Source: JBKECO01 sp047974745 (GTDB lineage Bacteria > Bacillota > Clostridia > Lachnospirales > Lachnospiraceae). Taken from it: 64,000 nt of DNA. Under the pieces are notes generated by a model that saw nothing but the letters and a program-made list of their open reading frames with translations, had not been told where the DNA came from and did no database searches. Positions 7,994-16,813 of the stretch are shown here, one piece after another; the stretch's first letter is position 1, and each line of letters starts with the position of its first letter. The translations under genes and the position numbers were made by a program. The stretch covers positions 124,001 to 188,000 of the forward strand of contig JBKECO010000003.1 of assembly GCA_047974745.1 (NCBI GenBank), read 5' to 3'.

Positions 7994-8908
7994 TTGGATA
8001 TTAACGGAGTTATCAATGTATATAAAGAACCTGGGTATACATCATTCGATGTGGTAGCAAAACTCAGAGGAATATTAAAAACAAAGAAAATTGGTCACAC
8101 AGGTACCCTGGACCCAGATGCAGAAGGTGTTTTGCCGGTCTGTATTGGAAAGGCTACGAAACTGTGTGACTATTTGACTGTAAAAAAGAAAATATATGAG
8201 GCTGTTCTAGAATTGGGAGTAGAGACGGATACTCTGGATCGAAGCGGTACGGTTCTTCGAGAGAACATAGTATCAGTCGATGAGTCAGCAGTGAGAGCTG
8301 TGATCTCTTCTTTTATTGGAAAACAAAAACAGATCCCACCGATGTATTCTGCACTAAAGGTTAATGGACAGAAATTGTGTGATCTAGCACGCAAGGGGAT
8401 AGAAGTAGAACGCAGACCTCGGGAAATAGAAATATACGATATAAAAATCAAGAGTAGCACAATCCCATTTATAAAAATAGAGGTGGAGTGTTCAAAAGGC
8501 ACCTATATCAGAACACTATGCAATGATATTGGAAGCCGGCTACAGTGTGGGGGATGTATGAAACAACTTACCAGAGTGGCAAGTGGTGCATTTTCAATAG
8601 ATTCTGCGCTAAAACTTTCGGAAATCGAACAAATCATGAATAGCAATAACAGCGAAAGTGCCTTTCAGGATATTTTAATCCCAGTTGACCATATATTGTC
8701 TGATTATCCGGTGGTTCGAGGTTCGATAGCTGTGACACAGCTTTTAGAAAATGGAAATAAAGTGCCGATAAACGAGCTTACATCTGAAATTGAACTGATA
8801 GAGTATTCTGGATCAGTCAGAATGTACGATGCCAATGATAGATTTGTTGGTATTTTCAAAAAGACAGAGAATTCAGGTGAATATAGACCAGAGAAAATGT
8901 TCCGATGA
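7994..8908 (+). CDS. truB: tRNA pseudouridine(55) synthase
   Basis: TruB makes pseudouridine at position 55 in the T loop of nearly all tRNAs. The 304-residue protein shows the catalytic motif GHTGTLDPDAEG with Asp40, the KLRGILKTKKIGHTG lead-in and the KGTYIRTLCNDIG motif. Translation starts at TTG (7994) behind AAGGAG at 7977-7982; no upstream ATG is in frame. It is 15 bases downstream of nrnA and 19 upstream of ribF. Confidence 0.94.
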   Translation: MDINGVINVYKEPGYTSFDVVAKLRGILKTKKIGHTGTLDPDAEGVLPVCIGKATKLCDYLTVKKKIYEAVLELGVETDTLDRSGTVLRENIVSVDESAVRAVISSFIGKQKQIPPMYSALKVNGQKLCDLARKGIEVERRPREIEIYDIKIKSSTIPFIKIEVECSKGTYIRTLCNDIGSRLQCGGCMKQLTRVASGAFSIDSALKLSEIEQIMNSNNSESAFQDILIPVDHILSDYPVVRGSIAVTQLLENGNKVPINELTSEIELIEYSGSVRMYDANDRFVGIFKKTENSGEYRPEKMFR

Positions 8909-8927
8909 ATGAGACAGAGGTGGATGG

Positions 8928-9863
8928 ATGGAATATATCTCAAATACAACAAAATTTAAAATCGATAAGAATTCTGCAATTTCCCTTGGAAAGTTTGATG
9001 GCATTCACCGAGGACATGATAAACTGATCGCATATTTGCGAAAGAAAAAAGAACAGGGATATGCGACAGTTATTTTTACATTTGATATCGCAACAAAAAA
9101 TACTATGGATGGAACCATACATGAAAGTGTTCTGACCACAAACCTGGAGAAACAGCATCTGTTTGAATCCTTAGGTATTGACTATTTAATTGAGTGTCCC
9201 TTTATTCCTGAGATCACGTCCATGGAACCAGAGGATTTTGTTCGTATGCTAGTGGCAGATCTGAATGTAAAATTCATTGTTGCAGGGAAAGATTTTCGCT
9301 TTGGACATAACAGACGAGGTGACTATAAAATGCTGCGGAAGCTTGCCAAAATATACCACTACGAAGTAAAGATCTTTGATAAGGTCGCAGATCTTGGCAG
9401 GGAAATTAGCAGTACATATATTAGAGAAGAAATTGCAGCTGGCAATCTTACCCATTCGAATCAGCTATTAGGCTATCCCTATTTTATAGAAGGAACTGTC
9501 ATATATGGAAAGCAGATCGGCAGAACCCTAGATATTCCGACCCTCAATATGATCCCTGGTGAAGGAAAACTGCTTTTACCATTCGGGGTCTATGTTACCA
9601 GGACGATTTATAACGGTACTTGTTATGAAGGAATCACAAATATTGGACAAAAACCTACGATAGAAGGGATACATCCGATTGGAATCGAAACCCATCTGTT
9701 CGACTTCAATGAGATGATCTATGGAGCGTTCATCAAAGTCGAATTCTTGCATAAGATCAGGGAGGAAGTAAAGTTCTCTTCTCTGGAAGAATTGAAAAAA
9801 CAGATGGCCGTGGACATAGCAGAAGCAAAAAAATATTACACAAATGTTACGAAAATATGTTGA
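8928..9863 (+). CDS. ribF: Bifunctional riboflavin kinase/FAD synthetase
   Basis: RibF phosphorylates riboflavin to FMN and adenylylates FMN to FAD. The 311-residue protein has an N-terminal nucleotidyltransferase-like FAD synthetase domain (GKFDGIHRGH at 21-30, GKDFRFGHNRRGD, SSTYIREEI). Its C-terminal riboflavin kinase domain has GRTLDIPTLN and the PFGVYVTR segment. It closes the rimP operon in the usual truB-ribF order. The window encodes many flavoproteins (Rnf, EtfAB, GlcD), so demand for FMN/FAD is high. A separate promoter follows directly, so the operon probably ends here. Confidence 0.94.
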   Translation: MEYISNTTKFKIDKNSAISLGKFDGIHRGHDKLIAYLRKKKEQGYATVIFTFDIATKNTMDGTIHESVLTTNLEKQHLFESLGIDYLIECPFIPEITSMEPEDFVRMLVADLNVKFIVAGKDFRFGHNRRGDYKMLRKLAKIYHYEVKIFDKVADLGREISSTYIREEIAAGNLTHSNQLLGYPYFIEGTVIYGKQIGRTLDIPTLNMIPGEGKLLLPFGVYVTRTIYNGTCYEGITNIGQKPTIEGIHPIGIETHLFDFNEMIYGAFIKVEFLHKIREEVKFSSLEELKKQMAVDIAEAKKYYTNVTKIC

Positions 9864-9888
9864 CAGCATTTTAAATGCTTGTTATACT
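9860..9888 (+). promoter_or_regulatory. Promoter of the NlpC/P60 gene
   Basis: A consensus TTGACA (9860-9865) and TATACT (9883-9888) are spaced by 17 bases. The -35 overlaps the ribF stop region. The predicted start near 9895 leaves a leader of about 65 bases. This is one of the strongest sigma-A promoters in the window. Confidence 0.85.
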
Positions 9889-9961
9889 CAGTGAAGTAAA
9901 GAAATGCGATCGATATGCTCGCAGTTACTCACAAAATATTTTCCAAACATTAGGAGGTTTC

Positions 9962-11077
9962 ATGAAAGCTAGAATTATCAGGCTGACAGCAGTACTAACA
10001 CTTGGAGTAATTATAATGGCAACACCAGTCATGAGTGCTCAGGCACAGACGGTTTCATCTGGTGTTACTTCATCCATACAAAATACCATTACAGAAGAAA
10101 CAACAGTTCCAACCGAAGAGGTGCAAGCAAGTGATCATGTGGCATCAGGTGTATCGAATGTATTATCTGAAGTCATCAACACATCTACACAGAAGGCATC
10201 TGTGGAAGCACAGGAAGCAGTTAAAACAGCAGCAGCACCTGTTGCAGGATATACGAACCTTGGAATTGCACAGGTCTCTGATTCCCTGAATGTACGACAG
10301 TCCCCAGATGAGACATCCGAGCTGGTTGGAAAAATGCAGAATGACGCAGCTGCAGAAATAGTTGAAAATGTTGGCGAATGGTCTCATATTAAATCTGGAG
10401 AGGTAGAAGGCTATGTTAAGACACAGTACCTGATTACCGGTGCTGATGCAAAAGAATATGCCAAAACCATTGTGTCCACGATAGCGACAGTGCAGACAAC
10501 AACATTATATGTTCGGCAGGAGCCAAATACAGAATGTGAAGTCATTGCAATGATGCCCGATGGAGAGAAACTTGAGGTCATTGAGAACTTAGGTGACTGG
10601 ATCAGAGTGTCTGTCGACAGTGAAGAAGGATATGTAAGTGCAGAATATGTTTCTCTTGCGGAAGAGCTTCCGAAAGCAATGACTATGACAGAAGTGAAGT
10701 ATGGCAGTGGCGTATCTGATATTCGAGTAGATTTGATCAATTTTGCAGTGCAGTTCGTTGGAAACAGATATGTTTGGGGCGGCACATCGTTAACAAATGG
10801 TGCTGACTGTTCTGGATTCGTACAGTCTGTATTTAAGAACTATGGAATCTACCTGCCAAGAACTTCGGGTTCACAGGCATCAGCAGGAACGAAAGTGAGT
10901 ACTTCTGAAGCATTACCGGGAGATCTGTTCTTTTACGGAAGTGGTAGCGGCATCAACCATGTTGCGATCTATATTGGTAATGGACAGGTCGTACATGCAA
11001 GTAACGCAAGAACCGGAATCAAGATCTCAAATGCATATTATCGTACACCAGTCAGAGTACAGCGAATTCTGGAATAA
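9962..11077 (+). CDS. Secreted SH3 domain-NlpC/P60 peptidoglycan endopeptidase
   Basis: This is a predicted exported cell-wall hydrolase that cuts gamma-D-glutamyl-diaminopimelate links in peptidoglycan stems. The 371-residue protein starts with a signal peptide (about 1-28, ending near MSAQAQ). A Thr/Glu/Val-rich linker, two bacterial SH3 domains (about 95-155 and 165-225) and a C-terminal NlpC/P60 domain (about 245-371) follow. The catalytic Cys is C283 in ADCSGF and the His is H333 in INHVAIY. The ATG at 9962 has AGGAGG four bases upstream; longer in-frame starts lack a site and would bury the signal peptide. It is monocistronic. Close relatives occur in many gut Clostridia. Confidence 0.92.
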   Translation: MKARIIRLTAVLTLGVIIMATPVMSAQAQTVSSGVTSSIQNTITEETTVPTEEVQASDHVASGVSNVLSEVINTSTQKASVEAQEAVKTAAAPVAGYTNLGIAQVSDSLNVRQSPDETSELVGKMQNDAAAEIVENVGEWSHIKSGEVEGYVKTQYLITGADAKEYAKTIVSTIATVQTTTLYVRQEPNTECEVIAMMPDGEKLEVIENLGDWIRVSVDSEEGYVSAEYVSLAEELPKAMTMTEVKYGSGVSDIRVDLINFAVQFVGNRYVWGGTSLTNGADCSGFVQSVFKNYGIYLPRTSGSQASAGTKVSTSEALPGDLFFYGSGSGINHVAIYIGNGQVVHASNARTGIKISNAYYRTPVRVQRILE

Positions 11078-11148
11078 CGATTTTATATCAGACAATTTCT
11101 TATTTACAATACAGATGGCATATGATATCATATTATAGTATGAAATTA

Positions 11149-11207
11149 GCCCATATTCGGTAGATGGACACTCCGACCTTTTACTGAGTATCATGCCATC
11201 ATAGGGC
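11149..11207 (+). promoter_or_regulatory. Structured rpsO leader, probable S15 autoregulation element
   Basis: Three nested stems can form in the 5' leader of rpsO: GCCC (11149-11152) with GGGC (11204-11207), GATGG (11163-11167) with CCATC (11196-11200), and ACTC (11170-11173) with GAGT (11186-11189). The structure ends 15 bases before the ribosome site. S15 is known to control its own translation through leader structures that differ between lineages. That this one binds S15 is inference. Confidence 0.55.
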
Positions 11208-11234
11208 GTTTAATCATTTAATGGAGGATTTATT

Positions 11235-11501
11235 ATGATTCAAAAAGAAAAGAAGCAGTCAATCATTGCAGAGTACGGCAGAACACCTGGAGATACGGGT
11301 TCACCTGAGGTACAGATCGCAGTTCTAACAGCCAGAATCAATGAGCTGAATGAGCATTTAAAGCAGAATCCAAAGGATCATCATTCGAGAAGAGGACTTC
11401 TTAAGATGGTTGGTTCAAGAAGAGGTCTGTTAGCATATTTGAAAAAAGTTGATATTGAAAGATATCGTGCTTTGATTGAACGTTTAGGATTAAGAAAGTA
11501 A
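11235..11501 (+). CDS. rpsO: 30S ribosomal protein S15
   Basis: S15 is a primary binder of the 16S rRNA central domain and is needed for platform assembly. The 88-residue protein is full length, with the family segments TGSPEVQIAVLTARI, HSRRGLL and RRGLLAYLKK. GGAGG precedes the ATG at good spacing. It lies just before pnp, as in many bacteria, but a terminator separates the two. Confidence 0.97.
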   Translation: MIQKEKKQSIIAEYGRTPGDTGSPEVQIAVLTARINELNEHLKQNPKDHHSRRGLLKMVGSRRGLLAYLKKVDIERYRALIERLGLRK

Positions 11502-11512
11502 GGATACCAATA

Positions 11513-11543
11513 AATAGAGCGGAGATCGTCCGCTCTATTTTCT
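11513..11543 (+). terminator. Rho-independent terminator after rpsO
   Basis: AATAGAGCGGA (11513-11523) pairs perfectly with TCCGCTCTATT (11529-11539) across a 5-base loop, followed by TTTCT. It ends the rpsO transcript, with possible read-through to pnp. Confidence 0.85.
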
Positions 11544-11562
11544 AATGAGCAGAAGAATTTGA

Positions 11563-11627
11563 CCGAGACCACTGAACTGCATATTCGATATTAGAATTGC
11601 AAAGAGTATGTGGTTCAGTAGTTTCGG
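11563..11627 (+). promoter_or_regulatory. Long stem in the pnp leader
   Basis: CCGAGAC (11563-11569) pairs with GTTTCGG (11621-11627). After a single C/A mismatch, the 13-base run 11571-11583 pairs with 11607-11619, including G-U pairs. The result is a stem of about 20 bp capped by a 23-base loop. In Escherichia coli, RNase III cuts a long stem in the pnp leader and PNPase then represses its own synthesis. A similar arrangement here is inference from position and structure. Confidence 0.6.
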
Positions 11628-11676
11628 AGTCTTCTGCAGAGATCGAAGGGAAACTTTCAGAAAAAAGGAGACAAAA

Positions 11677-13770
11677 ATGTATAATAGTTATTCCATGGAG
11701 CTTGGTGGAAAAGTTCTCACAATTGATATTAACAGAGTAGGAAAACAGGCAAATGGCTGTGCTCTGATGCACTATGGTGAGACAACTGTATTATGTACAG
11801 CAACTGCATCTGACAAACCAAGAGAAGGAATCGATTTCTTTCCATTGAGTGTTGAATTTGAAGAAAAAATGTATGCAGTTGGAAAGATTCCGGGCGGATT
11901 TAATAAAAGGGAAGGGAAAGCATCTGAGAATGCGGTGCTTACAGCACGTGTTATTGATCGTCCTATGCGTCCACTTTTCCCAAAGGACTATAGAAATGAT
12001 GTGACTTTGAATAATCTTGTACTGAGTGTTGATCCCAAATGCCGTCCTGAAGTTGTAGCGATGCTTGGATCAGCCATTGCAACAAGTATTTCAGATATTC
12101 CATTTGATGGACCTTGTTCCACCACTCAGATCGGAAAAGTTAATGGAGAACTTATTATTAATCCGGCACAGGATGAATGGAATAACGGGGATCTCCAGCT
12201 GACTGTTGCATCGACCAGAGAAAAAGTAATCATGATCGAAGCTGGAGCCAATGAGATCCCAGAGGATGAAATGATCTCTGCGATTTATATGGCACATGAT
12301 ATCAACCAGCAGGTGATCACATTTATAGAGAAGATCGTTGCGGAAGTCGGAAAGGAAAAACATGGCTATACAAGTTGTGCGATTCCAGAGGAAATGTTTT
12401 TGGCAATGCGCGAGATCGTAAAGCCAGAAGAAATGGAAGAAGCTGTATTTACCGATGAGAAGCAGGTTCGGCAGGATAATATTCGTGCAATAACAGAGAA
12501 GTTCAAAGCTGCTTTTGCTGAAAATGAAGAATGGCTCTCTTTACTGGATGAAGCTGTTTATACTTACCAGAAAAAGACAGTTCGTAAAATGATTCTTAAG
12601 GATAAAAAGAGACCAGACGGAAGAAGGATAGACGAAATCCGAAAACTGGAAGCGGAAATCGATCTGATTCCAAGAGTACATGGATCAGCAATGTTCACCA
12701 GAGGACAGACTCAGATCTGTGATATTATTACACTGGCTCCACTATCAGAGATTCAGAGAGTGGATGGACTAGATGAGAATGTAAAGACTAAACGCTACAT
12801 GCATCATTACAATTTCCCATCCTACTCAGTAGGAGAGACAAAGCCTTCCAGAGGACCGGGACGTCGTGAGATCGGACATGGATCACTGGCTGAAAAAGCG
12901 ATCGTGGCAGTTCTGCCCACGGAAGAAGAATTCCCTTATGCAATTCGTGCTGTGTCTGAAACATTTGAGTCGAATGGATCTACTTCAATGGCTTCTACCT
13001 GTGCATCTTGTATGGCTCTTATGGCAGCAGGTGTACCTCTCAAAAAAATGGTTGCAGGTATATCATGCGGATTGGTAACAGGAGAATCGGATGATGACTA
13101 TTTACTTTTGACCGATATTCAGGGTCTTGAAGACTTTTTTGGCGATATGGACTTTAAAGTAACAGGTACGAAAGACGGTATCACAGCAATTCAGATGGAT
13201 ATCAAAATTCATGGATTGACACGTCCAATTGTAGAAGAAGCGATTCGTCGTACCAGAGAAGCTCGGATGTTCATTATGGAAAGCTGCATGTCCAAAGCAA
13301 TTGCTGAGCCAAGAAAAGAAGTTAGTGAATTTGCACCAAAGATCATTCAGCTTCAGATCGACCCACAGAAGATCGGCGATGTTGTCGGTCAGCGTGGAAA
13401 GACGATCAATGAAATCATAGACCGCACCGGAGTTAAAATAGATATTTCAGATGACGGATCGGTTTCTGTATGTGGAACAGATAAAGAAAAAATGGATCAG
13501 GCAATCGAAATGATCAAAATCATTACAGCTGATTTCGTAGAAGGACAGCTATTTACCGGCAAAGTGGTAAGTATTAAAGAATTTGGTGCATTTGTAGAAT
13601 TTGCACCTTCAAAAGAGGGAATGGTACATATTTCAAAAATTGCGAAAGAAAGAATCAATCGTGTTGAAGATGTATTGTCTATCGGAGATGAAGTAACAGT
13701 GATCTGCCTTGGTAAGGACAAAATGGGCAGAATAAGCTTTTCCATCAAAGACGTTCCAGCAAACAAATAA
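11677..13770 (+). CDS. pnp: Polyribonucleotide nucleotidyltransferase (PNPase)
   Basis: PNPase is a phosphorolytic 3'-5' exoribonuclease and part of the RNA degradation machinery. The 697-residue protein has two RNase PH-like domains (first about 10-215, second about 310-530), a KH domain from about 558 (IGDVVGQRGKTINEIIDRTG) and a C-terminal S1 domain from about 624 (GKVVSIKEFGAFVEFAP). The ATG at 11677 follows AAGGAG; an upstream in-frame start would run through the leader stem and has no good ribosome site. It is preceded by a long leader stem suggestive of autoregulation and followed by its own terminator. Confidence 0.96.
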   Translation: MYNSYSMELGGKVLTIDINRVGKQANGCALMHYGETTVLCTATASDKPREGIDFFPLSVEFEEKMYAVGKIPGGFNKREGKASENAVLTARVIDRPMRPLFPKDYRNDVTLNNLVLSVDPKCRPEVVAMLGSAIATSISDIPFDGPCSTTQIGKVNGELIINPAQDEWNNGDLQLTVASTREKVIMIEAGANEIPEDEMISAIYMAHDINQQVITFIEKIVAEVGKEKHGYTSCAIPEEMFLAMREIVKPEEMEEAVFTDEKQVRQDNIRAITEKFKAAFAENEEWLSLLDEAVYTYQKKTVRKMILKDKKRPDGRRIDEIRKLEAEIDLIPRVHGSAMFTRGQTQICDIITLAPLSEIQRVDGLDENVKTKRYMHHYNFPSYSVGETKPSRGPGRREIGHGSLAEKAIVAVLPTEEEFPYAIRAVSETFESNGSTSMASTCASCMALMAAGVPLKKMVAGISCGLVTGESDDDYLLLTDIQGLEDFFGDMDFKVTGTKDGITAIQMDIKIHGLTRPIVEEAIRRTREARMFIMESCMSKAIAEPRKEVSEFAPKIIQLQIDPQKIGDVVGQRGKTINEIIDRTGVKIDISDDGSVSVCGTDKEKMDQAIEMIKIITADFVEGQLFTGKVVSIKEFGAFVEFAPSKEGMVHISKIAKERINRVEDVLSIGDEVTVICLGKDKMGRISFSIKDVPANK

Positions 13771-13796
13771 ATTGTTTTTTACATGATTCATAGAAG

Positions 13797-13833
13797 AGGA
13801 GCTGATCGGTTATATATCAGCTCCTTTTATTTT
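13797..13833 (+). terminator. Rho-independent terminator after pnp
   Basis: AGGAGCTGAT (13797-13806) pairs perfectly with ATCAGCTCCT (13816-13825), followed by TTTATTTT. Confidence 0.88.
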
Positions 13834-13851
13834 GGCTGACCATATTTTTTA

Positions 13852-13880
13852 TTGTATTCATTATTAAAAAAGTATAAAAT
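13852..13880 (+). promoter_or_regulatory. Putative cls promoter
   Basis: TTGTAT (13852-13857) and TAAAAT (13875-13880) are spaced by 17 bases in an A/T-rich stretch between the pnp terminator and the cls start. An overlapping TATAAA at 13873 gives 15-base spacing. The region clearly needs a promoter, but the exact hexamers are uncertain. Confidence 0.45.
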
Positions 13881-13918
13881 AAAGGGTGAATATTTTAAAT
13901 GGACAAAAGGAGATCGAA

Positions 13919-15454
13919 ATGAACAAAATCATCAAATTTCTTTTCAGTCGTTTTTTTATCATTGGTGCTTTTATTTTAGTACAGTTTTTATGGATTCTAC
14001 TTCTCTTTTACAATGTCAGCTTGAAGTTCTCTATGGCAAACATTTTTTTTCGTATTTTAGGAATTCTGGTTTCGCTTTATATCATCAACAATTGGACGAA
14101 TCCTTATTATAAATTATCCTGGATATTTGTGTTACTGATGGTACCATTGCTTGGACTGGTTCTCTATATAGTCTTTGGAAGATCGAATATTTCAAAAAGA
14201 ACAAGAAAACGAATGGAGAAGATTCATACGACGATCGTAGATAAGATGCAGACAGATGACAGTATGCTGGATAAACTGCGCAGACTTGATCTTGATGCGG
14301 CTGCACAGTCAAAATATATTCTCGATTGGGCGAAATATCCCCTGTTTCATAACTCAAAAACAAAGTATTTTCGATGTGGGGAAGAAATGTATCTAGATAT
14401 GCTGGGCGCATTGGAACGTGCTGAAAACTTTATTTTTCTCGAGTATTTTATCGTTGAAGATGGACAAATGCTGCAAAGTATTCTTGAGATACTAAGACGC
14501 AAAGCAGCCCTGGGCATAAAAGTGCGATTTATTTATGATGATGTTGGGTCGATCAAAACAATACCAAAAAATTTTAAGAAAAACTTAGAAAGTATGGGAA
14601 TTGAGTGTGCTGCTTTCAATCCGTTCCTACCGGTCTTGTCGATTGTATACAATAATCGAGATCATAGAAAAATACTTGTAGTGGATGGACAGATCGCTTT
14701 TACAGGTGGAATAAACTTGGCAGATGAATACATTAATATTAAAAACAGATTCGGATATTGGAAGGATACAGGAGTTGTTGTGCGAGGTGAGGCGGTATGG
14801 AGCCTGACATCAATGTTTCTGGAAATCTGGAACTCCATCAACAGATGTACGGAAGATTATGAACAGTATCTGCCCAAGGAATATAATTATAAAGAAAAGA
14901 TAGAAGATGGATTTGTTCAGCCATATGGAGATTCCCCTCTCGATCATGAGAATGTAGGAGAGAATATCTACCTGAATATGCTTCACAGAGCAAAAGAATA
15001 TGTGTATATCTTCACGCCCTATCTAATTATCGATAACGAGATGACTATCGCACTTTGTAATGCCGCAAAATGTGGGGTCGACGTTCGAATCATTACTCCG
15101 GGAATACCAGATAAAAAAATGATTTTTATGATGACACAGTCTTATTATGAACAGCTGATTGAAAGTGGTGTCAGGATATTTGAGTTCACTCCTGGATTTT
15201 TGCATGCAAAATGTTTTGTATCGGATGATAAGCTTGCTACAGTCGGTACGGTCAATTTGGATTATCGTAGTCTGTATCTTCATTTTGAAAATGGCGTATT
15301 TATGTATCGGTCACAGGCTGTTTTGCAGGTCAAGTCAGATTTTTTGGCTACTCAGGAGGTGTCAAAGGAAATCACGCTGGAATTTTGCCGAAGCAGACCG
15401 ATCATAATTCGCATGATGCGAGGGATGATCAAACTGGCCGCACCACTTATGTAG
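13919..15454 (+). CDS. cls: Cardiolipin synthase
   Basis: This membrane enzyme condenses two phosphatidylglycerols into cardiolipin and glycerol. The 511-residue protein begins with two membrane helices and a PLDNc-type region (about 1-75). Two phospholipase D domains follow, each with an HKD motif: HRKILVVDG from His249 and LHAKCFVSDD from His429, both followed by the usual Gly/Asn motifs. Length is typical. The ATG at 13919 has AAAGGAG in front; an in-frame ATG at 13886 lacks one. It lies 19 bases upstream of scpA and may be co-transcribed with scpAB. Confidence 0.93.
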   Translation: MNKIIKFLFSRFFIIGAFILVQFLWILLLFYNVSLKFSMANIFFRILGILVSLYIINNWTNPYYKLSWIFVLLMVPLLGLVLYIVFGRSNISKRTRKRMEKIHTTIVDKMQTDDSMLDKLRRLDLDAAAQSKYILDWAKYPLFHNSKTKYFRCGEEMYLDMLGALERAENFIFLEYFIVEDGQMLQSILEILRRKAALGIKVRFIYDDVGSIKTIPKNFKKNLESMGIECAAFNPFLPVLSIVYNNRDHRKILVVDGQIAFTGGINLADEYINIKNRFGYWKDTGVVVRGEAVWSLTSMFLEIWNSINRCTEDYEQYLPKEYNYKEKIEDGFVQPYGDSPLDHENVGENIYLNMLHRAKEYVYIFTPYLIIDNEMTIALCNAAKCGVDVRIITPGIPDKKMIFMMTQSYYEQLIESGVRIFEFTPGFLHAKCFVSDDKLATVGTVNLDYRSLYLHFENGVFMYRSQAVLQVKSDFLATQEVSKEITLEFCRSRPIIIRMMRGMIKLAAPLM

Positions 15455-15473
15455 AGTAAATGAGGTTTTGAAA

Positions 15474-16217
15474 ATGGATTTACAAGTAAAACTGGAGATA
15501 TTTGAAGGTCCTCTTGATCTTCTGCTTCATTTGTTGGAAAAAAACAAGGTGAATATCTATGATATTCCTATTATTGAGATTACAAAACAGTATTTAGAGT
15601 ATATTTATCAAATGAAAGAGCAGAATCTGGATGTGATGAGCGAGTTTCTTGTCATGGCAGCCACATTGCTGGAAATTAAAGCTCGATTCCTTTTACCGGC
15701 GGATCCAACAGAAGAAGAGGAAGTGGATCCGAGAGCAGAACTTGTCTTACAACTGCTGGAATATAAGATGTATAAGTCAATGTCCTATGAACTAAGAGAA
15801 AAGCAGGATTTTGCACAATATACTTTGTATAAAGAGGCAACCGTTCCGCCAGAGGTCGCTGAATTTGAAGAACCAGTTGACATATCGGAACTATTATCCG
15901 GTGTAACTCTATCGAAACTCAATCAGATATTTCATCAGGTCATGCGAAAGCAGGAGAATAAGATTGACAGAGTAAGATCAGGATTTGGAAAGATCGAGAA
16001 AGAAGAAGTATCTCTGGCAGAACGAATGGAGTTCCTGGAAGCTTTTGCCAGAGAGAAGTCACAATTTGGTTTTAGAGAACTGCTTGAGATACAGTCCTCA
16101 AGAGTCATGATTATTGTGACCTTTCTTGCAGTATTGGAACTAATGAAGGTAGGAAAGATAGAAATTGTACAAGAGGATGCGTTTGATGAGATCCGAATAC
16201 AGAACAAATACTGCTGA
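15474..16217 (+). CDS. scpA: Segregation and condensation protein A
   Basis: ScpA is the kleisin subunit that links Smc heads in the bacterial condensin complex for chromosome segregation. The 247-residue protein opens with the characteristic LEIFEGPLDLLLHLLEKNK. A Glu-rich middle and the C-terminal winged-helix segment VTFLAVLELMKVGKIEIVQ follow. The ATG at 15474 is favoured over an in-frame TTG at 15468, because TGAGGT at 15461-15466 sits 7 bases before it. scpB follows at 13 bases. Confidence 0.93.
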   Translation: MDLQVKLEIFEGPLDLLLHLLEKNKVNIYDIPIIEITKQYLEYIYQMKEQNLDVMSEFLVMAATLLEIKARFLLPADPTEEEEVDPRAELVLQLLEYKMYKSMSYELREKQDFAQYTLYKEATVPPEVAEFEEPVDISELLSGVTLSKLNQIFHQVMRKQENKIDRVRSGFGKIEKEEVSLAERMEFLEAFAREKSQFGFRELLEIQSSRVMIIVTFLAVLELMKVGKIEIVQEDAFDEIRIQNKYC

Positions 16218-16230
16218 AATGGGAGATAAC

Positions 16231-16788
16231 ATGACAGAGAACAGATATAAGGCTGCGATCGAAGCAATTCTATTCACAATGGGTGAAGCAGTAGAGCTTC
16301 AAAAAATTGCAAATGCGATTGGGCTTGAAAAAAAAGAAACAAAACTTATTTTATCTCAGCTTCAGGAAGAATATAGCTCTGATCATAGAGGCGTTCAGAT
16401 CATTGCATTGGAAGATTCCTATCAGATGTGCACCAAAGCAGAGTATTATGAATATCTGATACAGATTGCAAAGCAACCTAAAAAACACGTATTGACGGAT
16501 GTGCTAATGGAGACGCTTTCCATCATAGCATATAAACAGCCGGTGACAAGAACCGAGATCGAAAAAATCAGAGGGGTATCCTGTACACATGTGGTCAGCA
16601 AACTGGTGGAATTTGGACTGGTCAAAGAACTTGGGAGACTGGATGCTCCTGGAAGGCCAATGTTGTTTGGAACAACCGAGGATTTTCTCCGTAATTTTGG
16701 AATTCACTCTTTGGAAGACCTGCCAGAAATAAATACTGTGCAAATGGAAGAATTTAAAGTAGAAGCAGAGAATGAAATTGTGATTTAG
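16231..16788 (+). CDS. scpB: Segregation and condensation protein B
   Basis: ScpB dimers bind ScpA and complete the Smc-ScpAB condensin. The 185-residue protein carries two winged-helix domains, with the family motifs ETLSIIAYKQPVTRTEIE and FLRNFGIHSLEDLPE. A GGGAGA site stands five bases before the ATG at 16231. Longer in-frame starts overlap the scpA 3' end and lack a site. It forms the standard scpA-scpB pair. Confidence 0.93.
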   Translation: MTENRYKAAIEAILFTMGEAVELQKIANAIGLEKKETKLILSQLQEEYSSDHRGVQIIALEDSYQMCTKAEYYEYLIQIAKQPKKHVLTDVLMETLSIIAYKQPVTRTEIEKIRGVSCTHVVSKLVEFGLVKELGRLDAPGRPMLFGTTEDFLRNFGIHSLEDLPEINTVQMEEFKVEAENEIVI

Positions 16789-16813
16789 TGCTTTGATTTG
16801 AGAGGAATGCTGT

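Noticed and set aside
10035..10289. 84-codon frame within the NlpC/P60 gene
   Set aside because: A shadow of the low-complexity Thr/Glu/Val linker, with no start site.
11121..11132. Perfect palindrome TATGATATCATA before rpsO
   Set aside because: A/T-rich and only 12 bases. It overlaps the likely -10 region, so it is not called as an operator.
11559..11587. TTGACC and TATTCG as a pnp promoter
   Set aside because: The -10 is poor, and both hexamers lie within the long leader stem, which needs to be transcribed to act.
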